A stretch of DNA of 21,753 nt from Rhodobacteraceae bacterium UBA6236 (lineage in GTDB: Bacteria; Pseudomonadota; Alphaproteobacteria; Rhodobacterales; Rhodobacteraceae): the NCBI GenBank assembly GCA_002440945.1, contig DJWG01000117.1, positions 14,959 to 36,711 on the forward strand. Direction: 5' to 3'. How positions within the stretch are numbered: the first letter of the stretch is position 1; each line of letters opens with the position of its first letter. The notes beneath the pieces were generated by a model, which worked only from the letters and a program-made list of their open reading frames with translations, had not been told where the DNA came from and ran no database searches. The position numbers and the translations under genes were made by a program. This document shows, piece by piece, positions 14,033-20,930 of the stretch.

Positions 14033-14983
14033 TTGCGCGACCTCAAGATCCCCGATCAGCGCCATCCTGAAAAGGCCCACCGCCCGGATCAGGACCAACC
14101 CAAGAAACCGTCCTGGATCCGCGTCAAGGCGCCGACCTCGCAGGGCTACAAGGACACGCGCGAGATCCTGCGCGAGAACAAGCTGGTCACCGTCTGCGAA
14201 GAAGCCGGCTGCCCGAACGTCGGCGAATGCTGGAGCGCGCGGCACGCGACCATGATGATCATGGGCGATATCTGCACCCGCGGCTGTTCCTTCTGCAACA
14301 TCGCCACCGGCAAACCGGATGTGCTGGATGCGTTCGAGCCGGGCCGCGTCGCCCATGCCGTCCAGACGCTGGGGCTGAAACATGTCGTCATCACCAGCGT
14401 CGACCGCGACGATCTGGAAGACGGCGGCGCCGAGCATTTCGCCCAGACCATTCGCGCCGTGCGCCACCGCGCGCCGGAGACGACGATTGAAATCCTGACG
14501 CCCGATTTCCTGAAATGCGCCCCCTCGGCGCTGGAAACCGTGGTGGCGGCAAGGCCCGATGTCTTCAACCACAACCTTGAAACCGTTCCCGGCCTTTATC
14601 CGACGGTTCGGCCGGGGGCGCGCTACTTCGCCTCGCTCAGGCTCTTGCAGCGGGTGAAGGAACTTGATCCGACGATCTTCACTAAGTCCGGCATCATGGT
14701 GGGCCTGGGCGAGGACGCGCAGGGCGTGCGGCAGGTCATGGACGACATGCGCGCCGCGGATGTGGATTTCCTGACCATCGGGCAATATCTGCAACCGACG
14801 CCGAAGCACCACCGCGTCGACCGCTTCGTCACGCCCGAGGAATTCAAGGGCTATGAGACCGCCGCCTACGGCAAGGGCTTCCTGATGGTTTCGGCCACGC
14901 CGCTTACCCGGTCGTCCTACCACGCGGGCGAGGATTTCGCCCGACTGCGCGAGGCGCGTCTGGAAAAGCTGGGCCGCGCCTGA
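14033..14983 (+). CDS. lipA: Lipoyl synthase (radical SAM)
   Basis: LipA inserts two sulfur atoms into octanoyl groups carried by lipoyl domains, such as those of pyruvate dehydrogenase and the glycine cleavage H protein. The 316-residue protein has the auxiliary-cluster motif C55-x4-C60-x5-C66 ([12 protein letters not shown]) and the radical SAM motif C81-x3-C85-x2-C88 (CTRGCSFC). The C-terminal RSSYHAGE (from about 293) carries the serine known to ligate the auxiliary cluster. All key residues are present. The start is TTG at 14033, supported by AGGGGGA (14019-14025) 7 bases upstream. The gene ends 6 bp before the stop of the convergent dehydrogenase gene, leaving no room for a separate terminator. 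Confidence 0.97.
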   Translation: MRDLKIPDQRHPEKAHRPDQDQPKKPSWIRVKAPTSQGYKDTREILRENKLVTVCEEAGCPNVGECWSARHATMMIMGDICTRGCSFCNIATGKPDVLDAFEPGRVAHAVQTLGLKHVVITSVDRDDLEDGGAEHFAQTIRAVRHRAPETTIEILTPDFLKCAPSALETVVAARPDVFNHNLETVPGLYPTVRPGARYFASLRLLQRVKELDPTIFTKSGIMVGLGEDAQGVRQVMDDMRAADVDFLTIGQYLQPTPKHHRVDRFVTPEEFKGYETAAYGKGFLMVSATPLTRSSYHAGEDFARLREARLEKLGRA

Positions 14984-14989
14984 TTGCCT

Positions 14990-16105
14990 CTAGCGGGCCT
15001 TCGGCGCCATGCGGAACACCGCGCCTTCGGTGACGGACAGGAACCAGATCGACCCGTCCGGGGCCTCGCGCACGTCACGCACCCGGCCGGTTTCCGGGCC
15101 TCGGATCCGTTCCTCGGCCCAGCCGCCGGGGCCCTTGGCATCCGGGTCCATGCGCGAGACGTAGTCGAACTTCAGGCTGCCAAGGAAATGGTCGTCCTTC
15201 CATTCCGGCCAAAGCTTGCCGGAATAGACGATATGCCCCGACGGCGCGATCGAAGGATCCCAGTAATGGCGCGGCTGCTCCATCCCTTCCTTCGCGCGGC
15301 CCTCTCCGATCGGGCTGTTGTCGTAGTTCTTGCCATAGGCGATCACCGGCCAGCCGTAGTTGCGGCCCGGCTCCAGCAGGTTGATCTCATCCCCGCCCTG
15401 CGCGCCATGTTCGCTTTCCCAGACCCGGCCTTCGCCGTCGAGGGCGAGGCCCTGCGGATTGCGATGCCCATAGGTCCACATCTGCGGCAAGGGGCCGGTC
15501 GCATCCGGGTTGTCGGCAGGCGCACTGCCGTCGCGGTTCATCCGCAGCACCTTGCCCCGCGCTGCCGCCTTGTCCTGCGCGGGCATCCCTTCGCCGCGCT
15601 CGCCGATGGTCAGCAGGATGGTGCCATCGGGAAGCTCGGCCAGCCGCCCGCCGAAATGCACCGGTGACTCTGTCGGATTGGGCATGGTCCAGATCACCCG
15701 CAGATCGCTTAGCCCGTCCGCCCCAAGTCGCGCCGCAGCCAGCGCGGTCGAGGCGCCCCCTTTTGCGGGCGCGGCAAAGGCAAAGAGGATTTCGCCCTTT
15801 TCGGCAAAGTCACGCGGGACCAGCACATCGAAAAGCCCGCCCTGCCCTTCGGCCCAGACCTTGGGCAGCCCCGCCAGACGCGCGCCCCTGCCGCCCCCCG
15901 CGGGATAAAGCGTCATGGCCCCGCCGCGTTCGGTCACCAGAAACCGCCCGTCCGGCAGGAACGCCAGCGACCAGGGTTCATCAAGCCCTTGCACAACCGC
16001 TGTCACCTCGACCGGGCCGGCGCTTGTCTCAAGGGTTGAGGCGCCCGCCGCGAAGGGCAGCAAGGCGATGAAAAGACAGGTTGAGAGCCAGGATTTGATC
16101 CGCAT
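14990..16105 (-). CDS. Periplasmic PQQ-dependent aldose sugar dehydrogenase (YliI/Asd-type)
   Basis: This is a beta-propeller enzyme of the glucose/sorbosone dehydrogenase family that oxidises aldose sugars in the periplasm with PQQ. It has 371 residues including a Sec signal (LSTCLFIALLPFAAGAS, cleavage near residue 22). Family motifs are DEPWSLAFLPDGRFLVTER (42-60), VHFGGRLAELPDG with the probable catalytic H150, YGHRNPQGLAL (212-222), EHGAQGGDEINLL (232-244) and NYGWP (249-253). The ATG at 16105 is preceded on the minus strand by AAAGGA. No PQQ biosynthesis gene is visible, so cofactor supply must be encoded elsewhere or come from outside. It faces lipA tail to tail and is divergent from the liv operon. 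Confidence 0.92.
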   Translation of the reverse strand: MRIKSWLSTCLFIALLPFAAGASTLETSAGPVEVTAVVQGLDEPWSLAFLPDGRFLVTERGGAMTLYPAGGGRGARLAGLPKVWAEGQGGLFDVLVPRDFAEKGEILFAFAAPAKGGASTALAAARLGADGLSDLRVIWTMPNPTESPVHFGGRLAELPDGTILLTIGERGEGMPAQDKAAARGKVLRMNRDGSAPADNPDATGPLPQMWTYGHRNPQGLALDGEGRVWESEHGAQGGDEINLLEPGRNYGWPVIAYGKNYDNSPIGEGRAKEGMEQPRHYWDPSIAPSGHIVYSGKLWPEWKDDHFLGSLKFDYVSRMDPDAKGPGGWAEERIRGPETGRVRDVREAPDGSIWFLSVTEGAVFRMAPKAR

Positions 16106-16146
16106 GAAACATCCTTTCCCAGCAGTCCACGCCGAACGCCCGCTCC

Positions 16147-16157
16147 GGCATCATGCC
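16147..16157. other. Palindrome in the divergent region before the liv operon
   Basis: GGCAT-C-ATGCC is a perfect inverted repeat. It is enclosed by CCCGC (16139-16143) and GCGGG (16165-16169). The 183-bp region must hold promoters for both the dehydrogenase and the liv operon, but no clear -35/-10 pair was found, so the repeat is only a candidate operator. Confidence 0.25.
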
Positions 16158-16288
16158 ATGTTGGGCGGGACGATTATCCGCAAAACGCACGGTTTCTAGG
16201 CGCTTTTCTTTTAATCCCTGCCGATCTAGGGTCACACAGGACCTCAATCAACGAGTCCAGCAATTTAAGCGACGTGGGAGTACCGTTC

Positions 16289-17476
16289 ATGAAGAAACTA
16301 CTGCTGGCCACTGCGGCCTGCGCTCTGGCCGCGGGTGCCGCCTCGGCTGCCGAGGACGTGAAGCTTGGCATCATCTTCGGCTTCACCGGACCGCTGGAAT
16401 CCATCACGCCGAACATGGGTTCCGGCGCGGAACTGGCGATGAAGGAAGTCAGCGATTCCGGCAAGCTTCTGGACGGAACCAAGGTGACAGGCGTGCGCGC
16501 GGATTCGACCTGCGTCGATTCGGCTGCCGCCACCGCTGCGGCGGAACGTCTGGTGACCTCGGACAAGGTCGCGGCCATCGTCGGCGCCGACTGTTCGGGC
16601 GTGACCGGCGCGATCCTGTCGAACGTCGCCATCCCGAACGGGCTTGTGATGATCTCGCCCTCCTCCACCTCGCCCGGTCTTTCGACCGTCGAGGACAAGG
16701 GCCTGTTCTTCCGCACCGCGCCCTCGGACGCGCGCCAGGGTGAAGTGCTGGCCAAGATCCTGAAGGATCGCGGCATCAACGAAGTGGCGATCACCTACAC
16801 CAACAACGACTACGGCAAGGGCCTGTCGGACAGCATCAAGACCGCCGTCGAAGCCGAAGGCGGCAAGGTCACGGCCGTGACCGCGCATGAAGACGGCAAG
16901 GCCGATTACTCGGCCGAAGTCGGCGCGCTGGCCTCGGCCGGTGGCGAGGCGCTGGTGGTTGCGGGCTATGTCGATCAGGGCGGCGCAGGCATGATCCGCG
17001 CGGCGCTGGACAGCGGCGCCTTCACCAAGTTCATCCTGCCGGACGGCATGTATGGCACCGTTCTGGAAGAAAAGTTCGGCAAGTCGCTTGATGGCTCCAT
17101 CGGCACCGTGCCGGGATCGGACAGCCCCGGTGGCGCAACCTTCGTGCAGATGGCCAAGGACGCCGGTTTCGACGGCACCTCGTCCTACGCGCCCGAAAGC
17201 TATGACGCGGCGGCGCTGATCATGCTGGCGATGCAGGCGGCGGGTTCGACCAAGTCGGCGGACTTCGTCGGCAAGGTGATGGACGTGGCCAACGCGCCGG
17301 GCGAAAAGATCTATCCGGGCGAACTGGCCAAGGCGCTGGACCTGCTGAAGGAAGGCAAGGACATCGACTACGTCGGCGGTTCGGCCGTGGAACTGATCGG
17401 CGCGGGCGAAGCCGCGGGCAGCTACCGCGAATATGAATTCAAGGACGGCAAGATCGAAACGACTGGCTACCGTTAA
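16289..17476 (+). CDS. Branched-chain amino acid-type ABC substrate-binding protein (LivJ-like)
   Basis: This periplasmic receptor (Peripla_BP_6 family) feeds the LivHMGF transporter encoded downstream. It has 395 residues with a clear Sec signal peptide, MKKLLLATAACALAAGAASA, cleaved near residue 20. The mature protein begins EDVKLGIIFGFTGPLE, the usual opening of LivJ-like proteins. VAAIVGADCSGVT, ISPSSTSPGLS and YTNNDYGKGLSD are the expected ligand-pocket and hinge regions. The ATG at 16289 was preferred over GTG at 16274 because that GTG overlaps the likely ribosome-binding sequence GGGAG (16276-16280) and would precede the signal peptide. Ligands in this family include Leu/Ile/Val, other amino acids, amides and aromatic acids, so the substrate is not fixed. 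A strong hairpin follows the stop. Confidence 0.92.
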   Translation: MKKLLLATAACALAAGAASAAEDVKLGIIFGFTGPLESITPNMGSGAELAMKEVSDSGKLLDGTKVTGVRADSTCVDSAAATAAAERLVTSDKVAAIVGADCSGVTGAILSNVAIPNGLVMISPSSTSPGLSTVEDKGLFFRTAPSDARQGEVLAKILKDRGINEVAITYTNNDYGKGLSDSIKTAVEAEGGKVTAVTAHEDGKADYSAEVGALASAGGEALVVAGYVDQGGAGMIRAALDSGAFTKFILPDGMYGTVLEEKFGKSLDGSIGTVPGSDSPGGATFVQMAKDAGFDGTSSYAPESYDAAALIMLAMQAAGSTKSADFVGKVMDVANAPGEKIYPGELAKALDLLKEGKDIDYVGGSAVELIGAGEAAGSYREYEFKDGKIETTGYR

Positions 17477-17496
17477 GGTTTTCCAGTAACGCCGAC

Positions 17497-17525
17497 AGCG
17501 GCCCGGAGCAATCCGGGCTGCTTTT
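17497..17525 (+). terminator. Intrinsic terminator-like hairpin between livJ-like gene and livG
   Basis: AGCGGCCCGGA (17497-17507), loop GCAA, TCCGGGCTGCT (17512-17522) forms an 11-bp stem with one G-U pair, followed by TTTT (17522-17525). This is the best terminator in the window. Because the downstream liv genes are on the same strand, it likely acts as a partial terminator that favours the binding protein over the membrane and ATPase subunits. Confidence 0.75.
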
Positions 17526-17574
17526 CGTATCAAGACGCACCCGCGCAAAGCGGGGCACATTGGGGGAACGGACC

Positions 17575-18441
17575 GTGACGATGATTGTCGTCGAGGACCT
17601 GTGTAAACAATTTGGCGGCTTTCGTGCCGTCGACGGTGCATCGCTGGAAATCGCCAAGGGCTCGATCACCGGGCTGATCGGCCCGAACGGCGCAGGCAAA
17701 TCCACCCTGTTCAACGTCATCGCCGGGGTCTACGCGCCCACTTCGGGCCGGGTCATCATGGATGGCGAAGACATCTCGGGACTTGCCCCGCACGAATTGT
17801 TCCACAAGGGCCTTCTGCGGACCTTCCAGATCGCGCATGAGTTTTCATCGATGACGGTCAGGGAAAACCTGATGATGGTTCCGGCCCGGCAATCGGGCGA
17901 AACGCTCTGGAACGCCTGGTTCGGCCGCGCCCGCATCCGCGGCGAGGAAGCGGCCCTGCGCGCCAAGGCCGACGATGTGCTGGATTTCCTGACCATCTCG
18001 CATCTGGCCGATGAAAAGGCCGGGAACCTGTCGGGCGGCCAGAAGAAGCTTCTGGAACTGGGCCGGACCATGATGGTCGAGGCCAAGATCGTCTTCCTTG
18101 ACGAAGTGGGCGCCGGCGTGAACCGCACGCTTCTGAACACCATCGGCGACGCCATCGTGCGGCTGAACCGCGAACGCGGCTACACCTTCTGCGTGATCGA
18201 ACATGACATGGATTTCATCGGCCGCCTGTGCGACCCGGTGATCGTCATGGCCGAAGGCAAGGTGCTGGCCGAAGGCTCCGCGCAGCACATCATGGAAAAC
18301 GAGGCCGTGATCGAAGCCTATCTGGGTCGGGGCCTGAAGAACAAGGTCAAGGCCGAGGTCGCCGCCGAAGCCGCCCGCAACGGATCGCACGGCGCGCAGC
18401 CGGGCCTTGGCGACGCGGGCCACATCGGGGGGCAGCCATGA
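17575..18441 (+). CDS. livG: ABC transporter ATP-binding protein LivG
   Basis: This is one of the two ATPases of the branched-chain amino acid-type importer, 288 residues from the chosen start. Walker A is GPNGAGKST (36-44), the signature is LSGGQ (152-156) and the H-loop is CVIEHDMDF. Walker B reads IVFLDEVGAGVN, with D176-E177 followed by valine where most family members have proline. HELFHKGLLRTFQIAHEFSSMTV is the usual LivG Q-loop region. An Ala/Gly-rich tail of about 30 residues follows the family's normal end. The GTG at 17575 is supported by GGGGGA (17562-17567) 7 bases upstream; ATG at 17581 is an alternative. The stop overlaps the livF start by 4 bases (ATGA). Confidence 0.92.
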   Translation: MTMIVVEDLCKQFGGFRAVDGASLEIAKGSITGLIGPNGAGKSTLFNVIAGVYAPTSGRVIMDGEDISGLAPHELFHKGLLRTFQIAHEFSSMTVRENLMMVPARQSGETLWNAWFGRARIRGEEAALRAKADDVLDFLTISHLADEKAGNLSGGQKKLLELGRTMMVEAKIVFLDEVGAGVNRTLLNTIGDAIVRLNRERGYTFCVIEHDMDFIGRLCDPVIVMAEGKVLAEGSAQHIMENEAVIEAYLGRGLKNKVKAEVAAEAARNGSHGAQPGLGDAGHIGGQP

Positions 18442-19148
18442 CCGAACCCTTCCTCATCGGTGAAAACATGACCGGCGGCTATGGCGCGGCCGACATCCTG
18501 CATGGCTGCACCCTGTCGGTGGACAAGGGCCAGATCGCAGTGATCGTCGGCCCGAACGGCGCTGGCAAGTCCACCGCGATGAAGGCGGTCTTCGGGATGC
18601 TGAAGCTGCGCGGCGGCTCGGTCCGCATCGGCGGCGAAGACATCACGCACCTCAGCCCGCAGGACCGCGTCGCCAAGGGCATGGCCTTCGTTCCGCAGAC
18701 CCATAACGTTTTCCCGACGATGAGCGTCGAGGAAAACCTGGAAATGGGCGCCTTCCTGCGCCGCGACGATTTTCGCGGCACGATGGAGCAGGTCTATGCC
18801 CTGTTCCCGATCCTGAAGGAAAAGCGCCGCCAGAACGCGGGCGAACTGTCCGGCGGCCAGCGCCAGCAGGTCGCCGTGGGCCGGGCGCTGATGACCCAGC
18901 CCAAGGTGCTGATGCTGGACGAACCGACCGCCGGCGTCAGCCCGATCGTCATGGATGAACTCTTTGACCGCATCATCGAGGTGGCGCGGACCGGCATTTC
19001 GATCCTGATGGTGGAGCAGAACGCCCGCCAGGCGCTGGAGATCGCCGACAGGGGCTATGTGCTGGTGCAGGGCGCCAACCGCTTCACCGATACCGGGGCC
19101 GCGCTGATGGCCGACCCCGAAGTGCGCCGCACGTTCCTGGGAGGCTGA
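18438..19148 (+). CDS. livF: ABC transporter ATP-binding protein LivF
   Basis: This is the second ATPase of the liv importer, 236 residues, the normal LivF length. Walker A is GPNGAGKST (38-46), the Q-loop region FVPQTHNVFPTMSVEENL is typical, the signature is LSGGQRQQ (137-144) and Walker B is LMLDEPTAG (158-166). VEQNARQALEIADRGYVL near the end is a LivF hallmark. The ATG overlaps the livG stop (ATGA), and a G-rich ribosome-binding stretch lies in the end of livG. The stop is followed after 3 bases by the start of a small secreted-protein gene, whose GGGAGG ribosome-binding site lies within the livF end. Confidence 0.95.
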   Translation: MTEPFLIGENMTGGYGAADILHGCTLSVDKGQIAVIVGPNGAGKSTAMKAVFGMLKLRGGSVRIGGEDITHLSPQDRVAKGMAFVPQTHNVFPTMSVEENLEMGAFLRRDDFRGTMEQVYALFPILKEKRRQNAGELSGGQRQQVAVGRALMTQPKVLMLDEPTAGVSPIVMDELFDRIIEVARTGISILMVEQNARQALEIADRGYVLVQGANRFTDTGAALMADPEVRRTFLGG

Positions 19149-19151
19149 ACC

Positions 19152-19496
19152 ATGCTGTCGTCAAACCTGTCACGTCTTGCATCCGCTCCGGGCATCGCCA
19201 GCCTTCTGTGGCTGGCCCTTCTTGCGCCCGCCGCCGCCGCGCCGACCACGCTTTTGTGCAGCGTCGAGGGCAAGGAAGAGGTCGCCGCCCGGATCGAGGA
19301 CCCCTGGGGCGATGCGCCGGTGCTTCAGGGCATGTCGGGGCCGATGGCCGTCACCCGGTTCATCCGCGGCACGACGGTGATCTTCGATGCCCGCCGCGAA
19401 GTGCTGTATTTCGAAAGGGGCACCCACGCCTTCGCCTACAGCTCGGTCGTCAAGGGCGGACCCACGCTTCGCGGCACCTGCGAGGAAGGTTCATGA
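19152..19496 (+). CDS. Small exported protein of unknown function inside the liv operon
   Basis: I do not recognise this family. The 114-residue product has an N-terminal hydrophobic signal ending LALLAPAAAA, with probable cleavage after residue 30, leaving a mature protein of about 84 residues. That part has two cysteines, C36 and C110, near its two ends, which could form a disulfide in the periplasm. Alternating hydrophobic residues suggest a small beta-rich fold. Motifs shared with the next gene are APVL (55-58), GP (63-64), FDAR (78-81), VL (84-85), FAY (94-96) and GTC (108-110). It is well placed for translation: GGGAGG (19139-19144) lies 7 bases before the ATG, and the gene overlaps the next by 4 bases. 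Its position suggests a periplasmic accessory role for the importer, which is inference only. Confidence 0.8.
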   Translation: MLSSNLSRLASAPGIASLLWLALLAPAAAAPTTLLCSVEGKEEVAARIEDPWGDAPVLQGMSGPMAVTRFIRGTTVIFDARREVLYFERGTHAFAYSSVVKGGPTLRGTCEEGS

Positions 19497-19864
19497 TCCG
19501 CCAGACCCTGGTCGCGGCTTTGCTGGGTGTGCTGCCTTTTCAGGCGGTGGCCTATGATATTGCCTGCCAGGTCGGAACGATCTGCGAAGGCCGCTCCTGC
19601 CACAAGGCCGAAGCCGGGATGCGCCTTGCGGTGCTGGTCGAACAGGCCGACGGCGCGGCGCCGGTCCTGATGTCGGACGCGGGCCCCGTCCACGCGCGCC
19701 GGTCGCAGACCGCCCATGGAGTGCGGTTCGACGGGCGCAACGCGCAAGGCACAGAGGAGGTCCTTGCCGCCGACATGACGGCGGGAACCTTCTCTTACCT
19801 GCGCCGGGGCGTCGGCGCGGGATCAGACATCACCTATCAAGGCACCTGCGCGGTGGTCCGATGA
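19493..19864 (+). CDS. Second small exported protein, likely paralogue of the preceding one
   Basis: This 123-residue product also has no recognised family. The signal peptide MIRQTLVAALLGVLPFQAVA is probably cleaved after residue 20. The mature part has four cysteines (C25, C31, C36, C119). C25 and C119 match in position the two cysteines of the preceding protein, and C31/C36 sit in an extra N-terminal insertion. The shared pattern is APVL (56-59), GP (64-65), FDGR (79-82), VL (90-91), FSY (100-102) and GTC (117-119), in the same order and similar spacing. The ATG overlaps the previous stop (ATGA), so the two are probably made together. livH starts 55 bp after its stop. A joint periplasmic role with the Liv transporter is inferred from position. 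Confidence 0.8.
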   Translation: MIRQTLVAALLGVLPFQAVAYDIACQVGTICEGRSCHKAEAGMRLAVLVEQADGAAPVLMSDAGPVHARRSQTAHGVRFDGRNAQGTEEVLAADMTAGTFSYLRRGVGAGSDITYQGTCAVVR

Positions 19865-19919
19865 CACCGGACACCGCAAGAGGCGCGCCCCGAAACGACT
19901 TGCTGCCCGGGGGGGCTGA

Positions 19920-20930
19920 ATGGATCTTCTGAACGCGCTGGTCGCGCTTCTCAACTTCGTCGTCGTGCCGGCCACGGCCTATGGCGCGCAGCTGGCGCTG
20001 GGGGCGCTGGGGGTCACGCTGATCTACGGCATCCTGCGCTTTTCGAACTTCGCCCATGGCGACACGATGGCTTTCGGCACGGCGATCACCATCCTTTTCA
20101 CCTGGTGGCTTCAGGCGCGGGGCATCGGTCTTGGCCCGCTTCCGACCGCGCTTCTGGCGCTGCCCACAGGCGTGCTGGCCACCGCGCTTCTGGTGATGGC
20201 GACCGACCGGGCGGTCTATAGGTTCTACCGCAAGGCCCGCGCCAAGCCGGTGATCCTGGTCATCGTCTCGATGGGCGTCATGTTCATCATGAACGGCCTC
20301 ACCCGCTTCATCATCGGCGTCGGAGAGATCAACTTCACCGATGGCGAACGCTTCCTTGTCGACGCCAAATCCTTCCGCGAGGCGACAGGCCTGGCCGAAG
20401 GCCTGTCGATCCGCACCACCCAGGCGCTGACCATCGTGATCGCGGTGATCGCGGTGTCGGCTCTGTTCTGGTTCCTGAACCGCACCCGCGCGGGCAAGTC
20501 GATGCGGGCCTTTTCCGACAACGAAGACCTGGCGCTTTTGTCCGGCATCAACCCCGAACGCGTGGTCGCGATCACCTGGATCCTGGCCGGAACGCTGGCG
20601 ACCCTGGCGGGCGTGCTTTACGGTCTGGATAAATCCTTCAAGGTTTTCAACTACTACCAGCTTCTTCTGCCGATCTTTGCCGCGGCCATCGTCGGCGGCA
20701 TCGGCAACCCGCTGGGCGCCATCGCGGGCGGGTTCCTGATCGCCTATTCGGAAGTGGCCTTCACCTATGCCTTCAAGAAGGTGCTGGGCTATATCCTGCC
20801 CGAAAGCCTCGCGCCCGACGGGCTCGTGCAGCTTCTGTCCACCGACTACAAGCTCGCCGTCAGCTTCTCGATCCTGGTGATCGTGCTCTTGTTCAAGCCG
20901 ACCGGGCTTCTGAAGGGGAAAACGATATGA
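19920..20930 (+). CDS. livH: Branched-chain amino acid-type ABC permease LivH
   Basis: This is an inner-membrane channel subunit that pairs with LivM, 336 residues with about eight hydrophobic segments. The family opening LGVTLIYGILRFSNFAHGD (about 31-49) is clear. RTRAGKSMRAFSDNEDLALLSGIN is the cytoplasmic loop that contacts the ATPases, and IVGGIGNPLGAIAGGFLIAYSE is a conserved late segment. The ATG at 19920 is preceded by a run of seven G (19909-19915), only 4 bases before the start, an unusual homopolymer ribosome-binding site. The stop overlaps the livM start by 4 bases (ATGA). Confidence 0.95.
   Translation: MDLLNALVALLNFVVVPATAYGAQLALGALGVTLIYGILRFSNFAHGDTMAFGTAITILFTWWLQARGIGLGPLPTALLALPTGVLATALLVMATDRAVYRFYRKARAKPVILVIVSMGVMFIMNGLTRFIIGVGEINFTDGERFLVDAKSFREATGLAEGLSIRTTQALTIVIAVIAVSALFWFLNRTRAGKSMRAFSDNEDLALLSGINPERVVAITWILAGTLATLAGVLYGLDKSFKVFNYYQLLLPIFAAAIVGGIGNPLGAIAGGFLIAYSEVAFTYAFKKVLGYILPESLAPDGLVQLLSTDYKLAVSFSILVIVLLFKPTGLLKGKTI

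Noticed and set aside
16298..17641. A 447-codon minus-strand frame across the livJ-like gene
   Set aside because: Its composition is typical of a GC-rich mirror frame, and it spans the strong terminator and the start of livG.
19861..19932. A 23-codon micro-frame overlapping the second small-protein stop and the livH start
   Set aside because: It has no ribosome-binding site of its own, no recognisable peptide features and is the length expected by chance.
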